Source of the DNA: Streptomyces dangxiongensis
GTDB taxonomy: Bacteria > Actinomycetota > Actinomycetes > Streptomycetales > Streptomycetaceae
Length of the DNA: 64,000 nucleotides
Assembly (NCBI RefSeq): GCF_003675325.1
Contig: NZ_CP033073.1
Coordinates: 4,402,001-4,466,000, forward strand
Reading direction: 5' to 3'
This document shows, piece by piece, positions 8,372 through 18,312 of the stretch. Below the pieces are notes generated by a model. It ran no database searches. It saw nothing but the letters and a program-made list of their open reading frames with translations, and had not been told where the DNA came from. Position numbers and translations under genes: made by a program. Every line of letters starts with the position of its first letter. Position 1 is the first letter of the stretch.

Positions 8372-9342
8372 ATGCGTCGATCGTTCGCCGTCCTCGCCGG
8401 GGTGCTGCTCGCCGGCGCCTGCGCGCTGCCCGCCTCCGCCGCCGACGGAACCGGCGACCGGGGGTTCACCCTCAAGGATCCACGGATCACCGAATCCAGC
8501 GGGCTCGCCGCCTCCCGTCTGCACCCCGGTGTCTACTGGACGCACAACGACAGCGACGACGGGCCGTACCTCTACGCCGTCGACAGCGCCACCGGCAGGA
8601 CGGTCGCCCGGATCACCCTGCGCGGCATCGGCTCCCCGCGCGACGTCGAGGCCGTCTCCATCGGCCCGCACAACGAGATCTACGTCGGGGACATCGGCGA
8701 CAACTTCGGCGGCCGGTGGCCGTATGTGTGGATCTACAAGTTCCCCGAGCCGAAGCGGCTGACGGACCGGACGGTCACGGCCGCGCAGTACGTCGTGAAG
8801 TACGCGAACGGGCCCCGCGACGCCGAGTCGCTGCTCGTCCATCCGACGACCGGGCGCGTCTACATCATCGACAAGAAGCAGGACGGCGGGCATCTGTACG
8901 AGGGCCCGGCCACCCTGTCCACCTCCGGCGCCAACGTCTTCCGGCCCGTCGCCGCCGTCGACCTCTGGGCCACCGACGCCGCGTTCTCCCCGGACGGCCG
9001 GCAGCTCGCCGCCCGCGGGTACTTCGGCGGCGTGTACTACGGCTTCGACGGCGGCCGGATCAAGCGCGAGGGCAGCCTCGACGTGCCGTTGCAGGGACAG
9101 GGGGAGTCGGTGTCGTACTCCGCCGACGGCACCAAGCTGATGTACGGCAGCGAGGGCGCGGGCAGCGCCGTCCGGGCGGAGGACACGCCCCGGCCCGCCC
9201 GGACGCGAAGTCGCCGTCTGCGAAGGGCGGTTCCGGCGCCTCGGAGGACAAGGGCGGCGGTGCGAGCCTCAAGGTCGGCGCCGTGATCGTGGTGGCCGGA
9301 CTGGCGGCCCTGTTCGGCCTGCGACGGCTGCGGCGCGGCTGA
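8372..9342 (+). pseudogene. Secreted beta-propeller-like protein, frameshifted before its membrane anchor
   Basis: The frame opened at ATG 8372 gives a Sec signal peptide (MRRSFAVLAGVLLAGACALPASA) and about 250 residues with propeller-like blade motifs such as GLAASRLHPGVYWTHNDSDDG and DAAFSPDGRQLAARGYFGG. After about 9185 this frame turns into an Arg-rich tail ending at 9286. Reading one base on continues as DAKSPSAKGGSGASEDKGGG and then a hydrophobic helix with an Arg tail (LKVGAVIVVAGLAALFGLRRL) that ends at 9342. The intact form would therefore be a surface protein anchored at its C-terminus. A single missing base in the C-rich run 9187-9200 explains it. This is a mutation or a sequencing error. 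The function is unknown. Confidence 0.75.
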
Positions 9343-9507
9343 ACGCGGTGGGCGGAGGGAAATCAGCCCTTCCGGGTTCTCCTCCGCACGTCCATTTCCG
9401 CCTCCTCCGTGAGGCGTAGCAAGACTGTTCCGCAGATGGATCCGATGACCTCCGTGAACACGAAATGGTGTCCGTGTCCCGGAAGTTGACGGAAAGGAAC
9501 GGCTATC

Positions 9508-11115
9508 GTGCGGAAAGGACGCTTGGCGCCCATGCTTGCCGTGGGCGTCACGGCAACGCTGCTTCCCGCTCTCGCGCCGGCGCAGGCCACCGCGGCGGAA
9601 CCGCTGGGGAAGTACGAGAACCAGAAGCCCGCGTGGCACAGATGCGACGCGTCTGAGCCCGCTGCGTACCAGTGCGCGACGATCAAGGTCCCGCTCGACT
9701 ACAGCCGCCCGGACGGCACGACGATCAAGCTGGCCATCTCCCGCCTGAAGGCCGGCGTCCCGGGCAAGCGGCACGGCGCGCTCCTCTTCAACCCCGGCGG
9801 TCCGGGGGGCGAGGGCCTGGGCATGCCCGTCATGATGAAGGACGTGCTGCCCAGGAAGGTCCGCGAGCAGTACGACCTCATCGGGTTCGATCCGCGGGGC
9901 GTGGGGCGCAGCAGCCCGGTCACCTGCCGTCTCACGGAGACGGAGCAGAACTCCGAACATCCCTACAAGCGCGCGACGTTCAGCCACGACGTCAAGTGGG
10001 CCCGGACCGTCGCCGACAAGTGCCGTGCCCGGAACGGCGACAGACTCCGGTACATCACCACCCGCAACACCGCCCGCGACATGGACGTCGTCCGCGCCGT
10101 CCTCGGCGAGAAGAAGATCTCCTACCTGGGTTACTCCTACGGCACGTACCTGGGTGCCGTCTACGCGCAGCTCTTCCCCGAGCGCACCGACCGCTTCGTG
10201 CTGGACAGCGCGGTCGACCCGGCACGTGTCTGGCGCGGCATGATCCAGATCTGGGCGGAGGGCAGCGAGCCGGCGTTCACCCGCTGGACGAAGTGGACCG
10301 CGCAGCACCACCGCACCTACAAGCTCGGCACCACCCCGACCCAGGTGAGGAAGTCGTTCTGGGATCTGATCGCCCGGGCCGACCGCACCCCTATTGAGGA
10401 CGGCGACGCGAAGGTCACCGGTGACGACATCCGCGCAGCCCTGCGCGGCGCGTTCTTCAGCCCCAAGTACGCGGCTGAGGCGGTCGTCCAGCTCAAGAAG
10501 GCCGCCGACGGCCGTGCGCCCTCCCGCCACGCCCTCCTCCCGGGCGTCCAGCAGGAGCCGCGCTGGTCCGCGGCCCACGCGGGTTCCAGGGCTTCCGCCG
10601 CTTCCGCCGCGCAGCCGCCGGCCGACAACGGCAGCGCTGTCTTCTGGGCCGTGGTCTGCGGCGACACCGGGGCCTGGCCGCGCGACCCGGAGCAGTACCG
10701 GCGTGACGCGATCCGGGACAAGGCCAGGTATCCGCTCTACGGCGACTTCGGCTCCAACATCACGCCCTGCGCGTTCTGGGACAAGCCGACCGAGCCCGTC
10801 ACCGCCGTCCGCAACCACGTCGGTCTGCTCACCGTGCAGAACCAGTGGGACCCCCAGACGCCTCTGGCCAGCGGCCTGGGCATGCACCGCGCCCTGAGGG
10901 GGTCGCGCATGGTGTACGTCAAGGGCGGCGAGGGCCACGGCGTCTACTCCATGGACCCGCGCTCCTGCGCCGACCGCACCGTCAACGCCTACCTGAGCAC
11001 CGGGAGGCTTCCGGCACGGGACGTCACCTGCAAGTCGTCCGGCAGCCAGGGCCTCGGCGTGAAACCGCAGATCATCCCGGCACCCCGGCACACCCCCCGA
11101 AGCCCCCGCTTCTGA
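9508..11115 (+). CDS. Secreted alpha/beta hydrolase (tripeptidyl aminopeptidase-like, S33/TAP type)
   Basis: 535-residue exported serine hydrolase. It begins at GTG 9508 behind GGAAAGGA and has a signal peptide ending around ATAAEP. The oxyanion region is NPGGPGGEGL, the nucleophile is Ser210 in GYSYGTYLG, and the TAP-like C-terminal domain carries Asp448 (QWDPQTPL) and His477 (GEGHGVY). This architecture matches the Streptomyces tripeptidyl aminopeptidase/SlpD-E family, which trims N-terminal peptides outside the cell. The exact substrate is inferred. It is a single gene closed by a strong hairpin. Confidence 0.92.
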   Translation: MRKGRLAPMLAVGVTATLLPALAPAQATAAEPLGKYENQKPAWHRCDASEPAAYQCATIKVPLDYSRPDGTTIKLAISRLKAGVPGKRHGALLFNPGGPGGEGLGMPVMMKDVLPRKVREQYDLIGFDPRGVGRSSPVTCRLTETEQNSEHPYKRATFSHDVKWARTVADKCRARNGDRLRYITTRNTARDMDVVRAVLGEKKISYLGYSYGTYLGAVYAQLFPERTDRFVLDSAVDPARVWRGMIQIWAEGSEPAFTRWTKWTAQHHRTYKLGTTPTQVRKSFWDLIARADRTPIEDGDAKVTGDDIRAALRGAFFSPKYAAEAVVQLKKAADGRAPSRHALLPGVQQEPRWSAAHAGSRASAASAAQPPADNGSAVFWAVVCGDTGAWPRDPEQYRRDAIRDKARYPLYGDFGSNITPCAFWDKPTEPVTAVRNHVGLLTVQNQWDPQTPLASGLGMHRALRGSRMVYVKGGEGHGVYSMDPRSCADRTVNAYLSTGRLPARDVTCKSSGSQGLGVKPQIIPAPRHTPRSPRF

Positions 11116-11128
11116 CCCGCCGGCGCGC

Positions 11129-11160
11129 GAAGGGCGCCCGGTGGCCACCGGGCGCCCTTC
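11129..11160. terminator. Strong bidirectional hairpin, left edge of the XRE/DUF397 cassette
   Basis: GAAGGGCGCCCGGTGG followed directly by its exact reverse complement makes a 16-bp stem between convergent genes (ends 11115 and 11164). It is almost the same sequence as the hairpin at 14103-14136. Confidence 0.85.
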
Positions 11161-11163
11161 CCC

Positions 11164-11646
11164 TCAGACGCCCAGCGGGCACGGCAGGGTGGGGAGCTGA
11201 TGGTTCGGGGCGCAGCTCACCAGCGCCAACGAGAGGTACGCGGGACGTTCGAGGTAGAAACCGAGCGAGACGTCACCACCCGATTCCAGCCGCTCGGCTG
11301 CGGAGGTGACGAGGGTGCTCAGACGCGTGCCGCTGCGCTGTGCCTCGGATGCGAACCGGGGTGCGTACTCGGTGAGACGGTCACTCAGCCAGGCTGCCGC
11401 CGCCTTCGCGTCCTGCCATGTGCCGCGCACCAGTCGGCGTGGCTTGGCGAGCCAGTAACCCGTCTCCAACGGGGGCAGGTCGCAGGCCGGGAACTCGACG
11501 GCGGCCGTGCGGTACCGCTGGATCAGCTCGGGGCTGCTGCCGGGCGGAGGCGGATCGGGATGGGGAGGCCGTCGCAGGGCCTCCTGGTCGAAGCGGGCCT
11601 TGGGCCCGGTCCAGAGGTAGGCGTGATGGTGCACGGGATGTCCCAC
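11164..11646 (-). CDS. Hypothetical protein of the XRE/DUF397 cassette
   Basis: 160-residue protein that I do not recognise. It starts at GTG 11646, with a second in-frame GTG at 11634. The N-terminus has a His cluster (HPVHHHAYLW) and a proline run (HPDPPPPGSS). The rest is mixed helix-forming sequence (LVRGTWQDAKAAAAWLSDRLTEYAPRFASEAQRSG) with no signal peptide or membrane segment. It is the last minus-strand gene of the accessory cassette, 67 bp after the DUF397 gene, and ends against the left hairpin. Codon use is slightly less GC-biased than in the flanking core genes. Confidence 0.7.
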   Translation of the reverse strand: MGHPVHHHAYLWTGPKARFDQEALRRPPHPDPPPPGSSPELIQRYRTAAVEFPACDLPPLETGYWLAKPRRLVRGTWQDAKAAAAWLSDRLTEYAPRFASEAQRSGTRLSTLVTSAAERLESGGDVSLGFYLERPAYLSLALVSCAPNHQLPTLPCPLGV

Positions 11647-11712
11647 TCGGTGCGTAGAAGGAGGGCAGCCGGTCCCTGACGCGGCTGCGCCACGCGGGGA
11701 CCGGCTGGTTAC

Positions 11713-11946
11713 TCAGACCGACAGGCCGAACCGCGCCGGATCGAGGCCGGCGGCTGCCAGCTCGGCCGAGGTGAAGCGCAACGGCTGCGCGTCGGGCCGC
11801 TTGCTGTCACCGAGGGCCCAGGCGTCCTCGCCGATACGGGCCAGGGTCACGCAGGCCTCGCCGTCCGGGTGAGTACTTCCCCCGCACGCCTTCACGAACG
11901 AGGCGCTGTCGAGGTCGAGGGCGTACAGGTCACTTCCGTTCACCAT
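11713..11946 (-). CDS. DUF397 small protein
   Basis: 77-residue protein with the DUF397 pattern: an N-terminal beta section with a conserved Ser/Gly/Cys stretch (ASFVKACGG), then CVTLARIGEDAWALGDSKRPDAQPLRFTSAEL, where DSK-x-P-x-x-x-P-L-x-F is the family hallmark. ATG 11946 is chosen because AGGAAGG lies 7 bases upstream. The start lies inside the end of the preceding ORF (17-base overlap), which suggests translational coupling. DUF397 proteins are usually partners of XRE-DUF5753 regulators such as the WhiJ-type pairs of Streptomyces. The matching regulator is at 13203. Confidence 0.88.
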   Translation of the reverse strand: MVNGSDLYALDLDSASFVKACGGSTHPDGEACVTLARIGEDAWALGDSKRPDAQPLRFTSAELAAAGLDPARFGLSV

Positions 11947-12241
11947 CGGTGCACCTTCCTGCTCCGCTGTCGCGGCCGTGTCCGGCCGCCGCCGCCCTGG
12001 ACGGGCGGGAGTCCATGGGGGGAGAGGGGCGGTCGTGGACGCCCGACGGGTGGTCACGGATCTCGGTGGCGTGACGCCCCGCCCGCGTGATGTCACCGGC
12101 CTGCTCGCAGGCGAGGAGCTGCCGCCAGTTCGCGACGCACACGTCGCAACCGGCGACGGGGACGCAGTCCAGCAGCCAGGCGTCGAAGCCGTGGGGCAGG
12201 TGCGCCGAGTGCTTCTGCCGCGCGTTCACCATGCGTGTCAC
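11930..12241 (-). CDS. Small Cys-containing protein preceding DUF397
   Basis: 103 residues from GTG 12241, or 100 from ATG 12232. The GTG is preferred because GGGGAGA ends four bases before it. The conserved-looking part is HGFDAWLLDCVPVAGCDVCVAN, where spaced cysteines could bind metal, followed by an Arg/Ser/Pro-rich tail that looks disordered. The stop lies 17 bases inside the DUF397 gene. I know of no named family. Its position suggests it belongs to the same regulatory module. Transcription diverges from the DUF6879 gene. Confidence 0.6.
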   Translation of the reverse strand: MTRMVNARQKHSAHLPHGFDAWLLDCVPVAGCDVCVANWRQLLACEQAGDITRAGRHATEIRDHPSGVHDRPSPPMDSRPSRAAAAGHGRDSGAGRCTDGERK

Positions 12242-12300
12242 CGTGTCTCCCCGAGTGGGTGTGGCTTCGGGGATGACCGTAGAGAGGGGGAGGGGAGCAA

Positions 12301-12363
12301 CGGATCGAATATTCTCCACTATTCTCGTGAGGTCACTCAGAATGCATGGACATTCACTCTGAG
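12301..12363. promoter_or_regulatory. Shared divergent control region of the XRE/DUF397 cassette
   Basis: Unusually A/T-rich stretch between the minus-strand start (12241) and the plus-strand start (12416). It holds two TATTCTC copies exactly 10 bp apart (12310 and 12320) and nested inverted repeats: CTCAGA (12336-12341) with TCTGAG (12358-12363), and GAATG (12340-12344) with CATTC (12351-12355). The phased copies suit a dimeric helix-turn-helix regulator, most simply the XRE protein of this cassette. Confidence 0.4.
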
Positions 12364-12415
12364 GTACCGCCATGCTGGCGCACGAACATCATCGACACCC
12401 AGGGGGTGGTTGTGC

Positions 12416-13184
12416 GTGGCACGCAGGTTGCGGTTCAACGGGACCGGGAGCGGTGTTACCGGATGCCCGTCCGTCCACGAGGATCTGGACAGTGGGGAGG
12501 TGATCGTGCACGGTCCTCCGCTCACCGATCCGGAGGAGGTCGAACAGCTTCAGCATCTTTCAGAGGGCGAGGTCGCCGTCGTAGTGCCACGGGATCTCCT
12601 GGTGGACTGGGGCCCGAAGGAGCGGACACGGCAGGTGCGGACGATCGATCTGGGTGAGTTCCACACACTGTTCGAAAAGTTCGAGCACACGGCGTGGCGA
12701 CTGGAGACGCGCCGCCGGTACGCGAGTGACGAAACGGGTGAACGGTGGAAGCGGTTCGTCAAGAACGGAACGATCGGTGAGAGCGAGGATTCAGAATCGG
12801 TCTATAGCTGGTGGGCCGAGACGATTCGCGCTCACGCAGCGCAGGGCAGGCGGGTCGAGCGGGTACGCATCGTGGACCAGCCCCCCCACCACCGGTCAGC
12901 GATACCTCCTCGACAGCGCAAGGTGGAACGTCGGACTCGGCGAGGACATCCGCAATATGTGGCGCACCGACGCGGACCGGCTTCGGCTGCCCGCCGAGGA
13001 CTTCTGGCTGTTCGACAGCCGCCTCATCGCCCTCCTGCGCTTCGATGACGACGATCAGCTCACGCATGTGGACCTGATCACCGAGCCCGCGGAGGTGGTG
13101 CGCTGCTGCATGGTGCGGGATGCTGCCTGGCACCACGCCGTACCGTGGAAGCAGTTCACGGCGGAGATGCACAGCGACACGTAA
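12416..13184 (+). pseudogene. DUF6879-type protein, frameshifted in a run of seven C
   Basis: From GTG 12416, with AGGGGG 9 bases upstream, the frame reads GCPSVHEDLDSGEVIVHGPP, then DLGEFHTLFEKFEHTAWRLETRRRY, as in DUF6879 proteins that accompany XRE/DUF397 pairs. At the C7 run 12881-12887 the frame is lost. One base on, the protein continues as TTGQRYLLDSARWNVGLGEDIR and DFWLFDSRLIALLRFDDDDQ to the stop at 13182-13184. Six Cs would restore one protein of about 255 residues. The cause is either a homopolymer sequencing error or a real inactivation. The stop lies 18 bp before the XRE gene, so the two are one operon. Confidence 0.78.
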
Positions 13185-13202
13185 GGACAAGAGCGAGTAC
13201 CG

Positions 13203-14051
13203 GTGAGCACGGACTATCAGAGAGCGCGCGCGGAGCTGGGCCACAGGCTCAGGGAGCTTCGCGTCGAGAGCCCTGATGGCCGGCTCACCGGTACGGAGCT
13301 GGCCCAGCGGCTGCGGTGGCCGCAGTCGAAGGTCAGCAAGCTGGAGAACGGCAGGCAGACCCCCACGGACGATGACCTGCGCGCATGGACCGATGCCGTG
13401 GGGCAGTCGGCCGCTTTCGATGAACTCCGCGCCCGGCTCAGGGGTTTCGAGAGTCATATCCGCTCCTGGCAGCGCCAGTTGGCGGCAGGTCACCGCCCTG
13501 TGCAGGAAACCTGGAATGCGCTTGTCGCGGAGTCCCGGGTTCTGCACATGTGGGAGAACAACGCGGTCAGCGGCATGCTTCAGACCGCCGAGTATGCCCG
13601 ATGCATCTTTGAGCGCTACACCGATCTCCGTTCCTCCCCGCGAGACATGGAAGAGGCCGTGAGGGCTCGGATGAAGCGGCAGGACTGGCTGTACCGACCC
13701 GGTAGACGGCTCAACCTGCTCATGTGGGAAGGGGCCCTGCGGGCCCGAGTGTGTCCCGCGGAGGTCCTGGTTGCTCAACTGGACCGCTTGTCCGGCGTGG
13801 TGGGCATGGACACGGTGCGCCTCGGCATCCTGCCCCTGGACGCAGAACTCCGAATCCCGCCGGGCAACCCCTTTTCCGTACTCGACGAGCGTCTGGTCGT
13901 GGTCGAGGACTGGCACGCCGAACTCTGGCTGGACGAGGCAGAAACGATCGCCCTCTACCGTCGCGTGTGGGACACCTTCGCCGAGTCGGCCGTGTTCGGC
14001 ACCGAAGCCCAGCAGGTGATCGCCCGTGTCCGCCGGAGCATCAAGGTCTGA
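13203..14051 (+). CDS. XRE-family regulator with DUF5753 domain (WhiJ-like)
   Basis: 282-residue regulator. The N-terminal helix-turn-helix is residues about 28-55 (LTGTELAQRLRWPQSKVSKLENGRQTPT). The remainder is the DUF5753 sensor/interaction domain, with the typical ENNAVSGMLQTAEYARCIF and later LGILPLDAELRIPPGNPFSVLD. GTG 13203 follows a short AAGGA. In Streptomyces such proteins pair with DUF397 partners and influence sporulation or antibiotic production. Here the partner at 11713 is on the opposite strand, across a shared control region. It probably binds that region. Confidence 0.92.
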   Translation: MSTDYQRARAELGHRLRELRVESPDGRLTGTELAQRLRWPQSKVSKLENGRQTPTDDDLRAWTDAVGQSAAFDELRARLRGFESHIRSWQRQLAAGHRPVQETWNALVAESRVLHMWENNAVSGMLQTAEYARCIFERYTDLRSSPRDMEEAVRARMKRQDWLYRPGRRLNLLMWEGALRARVCPAEVLVAQLDRLSGVVGMDTVRLGILPLDAELRIPPGNPFSVLDERLVVVEDWHAELWLDEAETIALYRRVWDTFAESAVFGTEAQQVIARVRRSIKV

Positions 14052-14102
14052 GGACGTACGGCCGCGCCACCTCGTCGGAGGTCTCCCACAGGGGCTGACA
14101 CA

Positions 14103-14136
14103 CGAGGGGCGCCCGGTGTTCACCGGGCGCCCCTCG
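14103..14136. terminator. Strong bidirectional hairpin, right edge of the XRE/DUF397 cassette
   Basis: CGAGGGGCGCCCGGTG, loop TT, then the exact complement: a 16-bp stem between the convergent XRE gene (end 14051) and serC (end 14155). It shares the GGGCGCCCGGTG core with the hairpin at 11129-11160. Confidence 0.85.
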
Positions 14137-14154
14137 CTGTCGTGCCGGTGACGG

Positions 14155-15285
<1,131 letters not shown>

Positions 15286-15396
15286 GCCCGTGGCGTCGGC
15301 CGGGGGAGCGGCGTGTCCGTCGGATGAGACGAGTCGCACGGGACGCTGACTTGTGAGGTTGTACGACGATACGGATGGGGTTGTGGAAAAGAGGCG

Positions 15397-18312
15397 GTGA
15401 CTGTGCGTGATCGGATGCATCCTGGACGCATGACAGATCTTGCGGGTGAGCTGCGCGGGGCCGTCCGGGGCGAGGTCGGCTTCGACGCGGGCTCCCGGGC
15501 ACTGGTGACCATGGACGCGTCCAACTACCGGCGCGTGCCCCTGGGCGTGGTGGCCCCCCGGGACGCCGACGACGTCTCCGCCGTGCTGGAGGTGTGCCGG
15601 GCGCACGGGGTGCCGGTGGTGGCGCGCGGCGGGGGCACGTCGATCGCCGGGCAGGCGACCGGCACGGGCGTGGTGCTGGACTTCACCCGGCACATGAACG
15701 GCCTGCTGGGGCTGGACCCGGAAGCCCGGACGGCCGTCGTGCAGCCGGGACTCGTGCTCGACCGCCTCCAGGAGGCCGCCGCCCCGCACGGACTGCGGTT
15801 CGGCCCCGACCCGTCCACACACAGCCGGTGCACGCTCGGCGGGATGATCGCCAACAACTCCTGCGGCTCCCACTCGGTCGCCTGGGGCACCACCGCGGAC
15901 AACGTACGGGAGCTGTCCGTCCTCACCGCGCGCGGGCAGCGGCTGCGGCCCGGCCAGGACTGGGCGGGCGCCCCCGACGGCCTGCGGGAGCTGGTGGCGG
16001 GCGAGCTGTCCCGGCTGCGCACGGGCTTCCCGGACCTGCCCCGCCGCATCTCCGGCTACGCACTGGACGCGCTCCTGCCCGAGCGGGGCGCGGACGTCGC
16101 CCGCTCCTTCTGCGGCTCCGAGGGCACCCTCGGCATCCTCACCGAAGCGGTGGTCCGCCTGGTCGAGGTCCCCCGGGCGCGCGCCCTGGCGGTCCTGTCG
16201 TACGCCGACGAGAGCGCCGCCGCCGAAGCCGCCGCGGGCCTGCTGCCGCACGGACCGCTGACGGTGGAGGGCATGGCCGCCGACCTCGTTCCGGCCGGGG
16301 CCGGCCTGCCCCCGGGCGGCGCCTGGCTGTTCGTGGAGACCGGCGGCCGGACGGCGGCGCAGGCACACGCCCGTGCCCGGGAGATCATCCGCGCCGCCGA
16401 CGTCGTGGACGCCCTGGTCGTCACCGACCCGGCGGCCCAGCGCACCCTGTGGCGCATCCGTGAGGACGCGGCCGGCACGGCCACCCGGATGCCGGACGGC
16501 ACGGAGGCGTGGCCCGGCTGGGAGGACTGCGCGGTGCCGCCCGCCCGCCTCGGCGCCTACCTGCGCGACTTCCGCGCCCTGCTGACCGCCCACGGGCTGC
16601 GCGGCACGCCCTACGGCCACTTCGGCGACGGCTGCATCCACGTCCGCATCGACTTCGACCTGCTCACCGAGGCCGGTGTCGGACGCTTCCGCCGCTTCTC
16701 CGAGGAACTGGCCGACCTGGTGACACAGCACGGCGGCTCGCTGTCCGGGGAGCACGGGGACGGACAGGCCCGCGCGGAACTGCTGCCGCGCATGTACGGC
16801 GCGGAGACGGTCCGGCTCTTCGAACGCGCCAAGGCCCTCTGGGACCCGGACGACCTGCTCAACCCCGGCATGCTGGTCCGTCCCGCCCCGCTCGACAGCA
16901 ACCTCCGCTTCTCCGTCCTGCCCCGCCGCCCGGTCGACGTGACCTTCGGCTACCCGGCCGACGGCGGCGACTTCCGCGCGGCCGTCAGCCGCTGCGTCGG
17001 CGTCGCCAAGTGCCGTACGGCCTCCATGACCGGCCCCGCCGTGATGTGCCCCTCCTTCCGGGCCACCGGCGAGGAGCAGCACTCCACCCGCGGCCGGGCC
17101 CGCCTGCTGCACGAGATGCTCGCGGGCGAACTGGTCACCGACGGCTGGCGGTCCACGGAGGTCCGGGACGCCCTCGACCTCTGCCTGTCCTGCAAGGGCT
17201 GCCGCTCGGACTGCCCGGTCGGCGTCGACATGGCCACCTACAAAGCGGAGTTCCTCCACCATCACTACGCCGGCCGCCGTCGCCCCGCCGCCCACCACAG
17301 CATGGGCCGGCTCCCCGAGTGGCTGCGCTGGACCGCCCGCACGCGCACGGCCCCCCTCCTCAACGCGCTCGCCTCGATACGGCCGCTGGCGGCCCTCGGC
17401 AAACGGCTGGGCGGCATCGCGGCGGAACGGGACATCCCCCGGCTGGCGGCACGGACGTTCACCGCGTGGTGGCGCCGCAGGAAACCCACCCGGGGCACCG
17501 GGGACCTCGTCGTCCTCTGGCCGGACACCTTCACCGAGCACCTCACCCCGTCCGTCGGCCGGGCCGCCGTCCGCGTCCTGGAGGACGCCGGCCTGCGCGT
17601 GGCCCTCCCGCCGACGCTGCCACCACACCGGGGAGTGATCGGCGACGGCCGGACCAGGGCGGCGACCGCGCTGCTCACGGCCCGCCGCGCCCGGGTCTGC
17701 TGCGGCCTGACCTATGTCTCCACCGGCCAGCTCGACCGCGCCCGTGCGGTGCTGCGCCGCACCCTGGACCTGATGGAACCGGTACTGCGGGCCGGACTGC
17801 CGGTCGTCGTCCTGGAACCGAGCTGCGCCGCGGCCCTGCGCGGTGATCTCCCGGAACTCCTGCACGACGACCCGCGTGCCGCCCGGCTGTCCGCCGCGGT
17901 CCTCACCTTCGCCGAAGCATTGGAGCGGCACGCCCCGCACTGGACACCGCCCGCCGTCGACCGCCCGGTGGCCGGCCAGACCCACTGCCACCAGCACGCG
18001 GTGCTCGGTGACACCCCCGACCGCCGGCTGCGCGCCGCCGCGGGCCTCACCGGCGACCTCAGCGGAGGCTGCTGCGGCCTCGCGGGAGACTTCGGCTTCG
18101 AGAGAGGCCACTTCGACGTCTCCCGGGTCTGCGCGGAGGAGCAGCTTCTGCCGGCCGTACGGGAGGCACCCGAGGGCACGGTGATCCTCTCGGACGGCTT
18201 CTCCTGCCGTACCCAGTTGGACCAGCTCGCCGGAGTCCGGGGCAGGCACCTGGCGGAGGTACTGGCGGAGGCACTGGAGAGGAGGACGGGGACGACGAAG
18301 CCGACGCCGTGA
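15397..18312 (+). CDS. FAD-linked oxidase fused to Fe-S and CCG domains (YdiJ/D-2-hydroxyacid dehydrogenase type)
   Basis: 971-residue three-part oxidoreductase. Residues about 50-270 form the PCMH-type FAD domain (VARGGGTSIAGQATGTGVVLDF). The FAD-oxidase C-terminal domain follows, with GHFGDGCIHVRID and SGEHGDGQARAEL. Next is a ferredoxin-like segment with GVAKCRTASMTGPAVMCPSF and CLSCKGCRSDCPVG for [4Fe-4S] clusters. At the end come two cysteine-rich CCG motifs (VCCGLTYVS and GGCCGLAGDFG). Enzymes of this build oxidise D-lactate, D-2-hydroxyglutarate or similar acids and pass electrons to the membrane. The substrate is not readable. GTG 15397 follows AAAAGAGG. ATG 15430 is an alternative. 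Confidence 0.92.
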   Translation: MTVRDRMHPGRMTDLAGELRGAVRGEVGFDAGSRALVTMDASNYRRVPLGVVAPRDADDVSAVLEVCRAHGVPVVARGGGTSIAGQATGTGVVLDFTRHMNGLLGLDPEARTAVVQPGLVLDRLQEAAAPHGLRFGPDPSTHSRCTLGGMIANNSCGSHSVAWGTTADNVRELSVLTARGQRLRPGQDWAGAPDGLRELVAGELSRLRTGFPDLPRRISGYALDALLPERGADVARSFCGSEGTLGILTEAVVRLVEVPRARALAVLSYADESAAAEAAAGLLPHGPLTVEGMAADLVPAGAGLPPGGAWLFVETGGRTAAQAHARAREIIRAADVVDALVVTDPAAQRTLWRIREDAAGTATRMPDGTEAWPGWEDCAVPPARLGAYLRDFRALLTAHGLRGTPYGHFGDGCIHVRIDFDLLTEAGVGRFRRFSEELADLVTQHGGSLSGEHGDGQARAELLPRMYGAETVRLFERAKALWDPDDLLNPGMLVRPAPLDSNLRFSVLPRRPVDVTFGYPADGGDFRAAVSRCVGVAKCRTASMTGPAVMCPSFRATGEEQHSTRGRARLLHEMLAGELVTDGWRSTEVRDALDLCLSCKGCRSDCPVGVDMATYKAEFLHHHYAGRRRPAAHHSMGRLPEWLRWTARTRTAPLLNALASIRPLAALGKRLGGIAAERDIPRLAARTFTAWWRRRKPTRGTGDLVVLWPDTFTEHLTPSVGRAAVRVLEDAGLRVALPPTLPPHRGVIGDGRTRAATALLTARRARVCCGLTYVSTGQLDRARAVLRRTLDLMEPVLRAGLPVVVLEPSCAAALRGDLPELLHDDPRAARLSAAVLTFAEALERHAPHWTPPAVDRPVAGQTHCHQHAVLGDTPDRRLRAAAGLTGDLSGGCCGLAGDFGFERGHFDVSRVCAEEQLLPAVREAPEGTVILSDGFSCRTQLDQLAGVRGRHLAEVLAEALERRTGTTKPTP

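Noticed and set aside
11129..14136. Integrated mobile element
   Set aside because: No integrase, transposase, direct repeats or tRNA target. Only similar hairpins at the edges.
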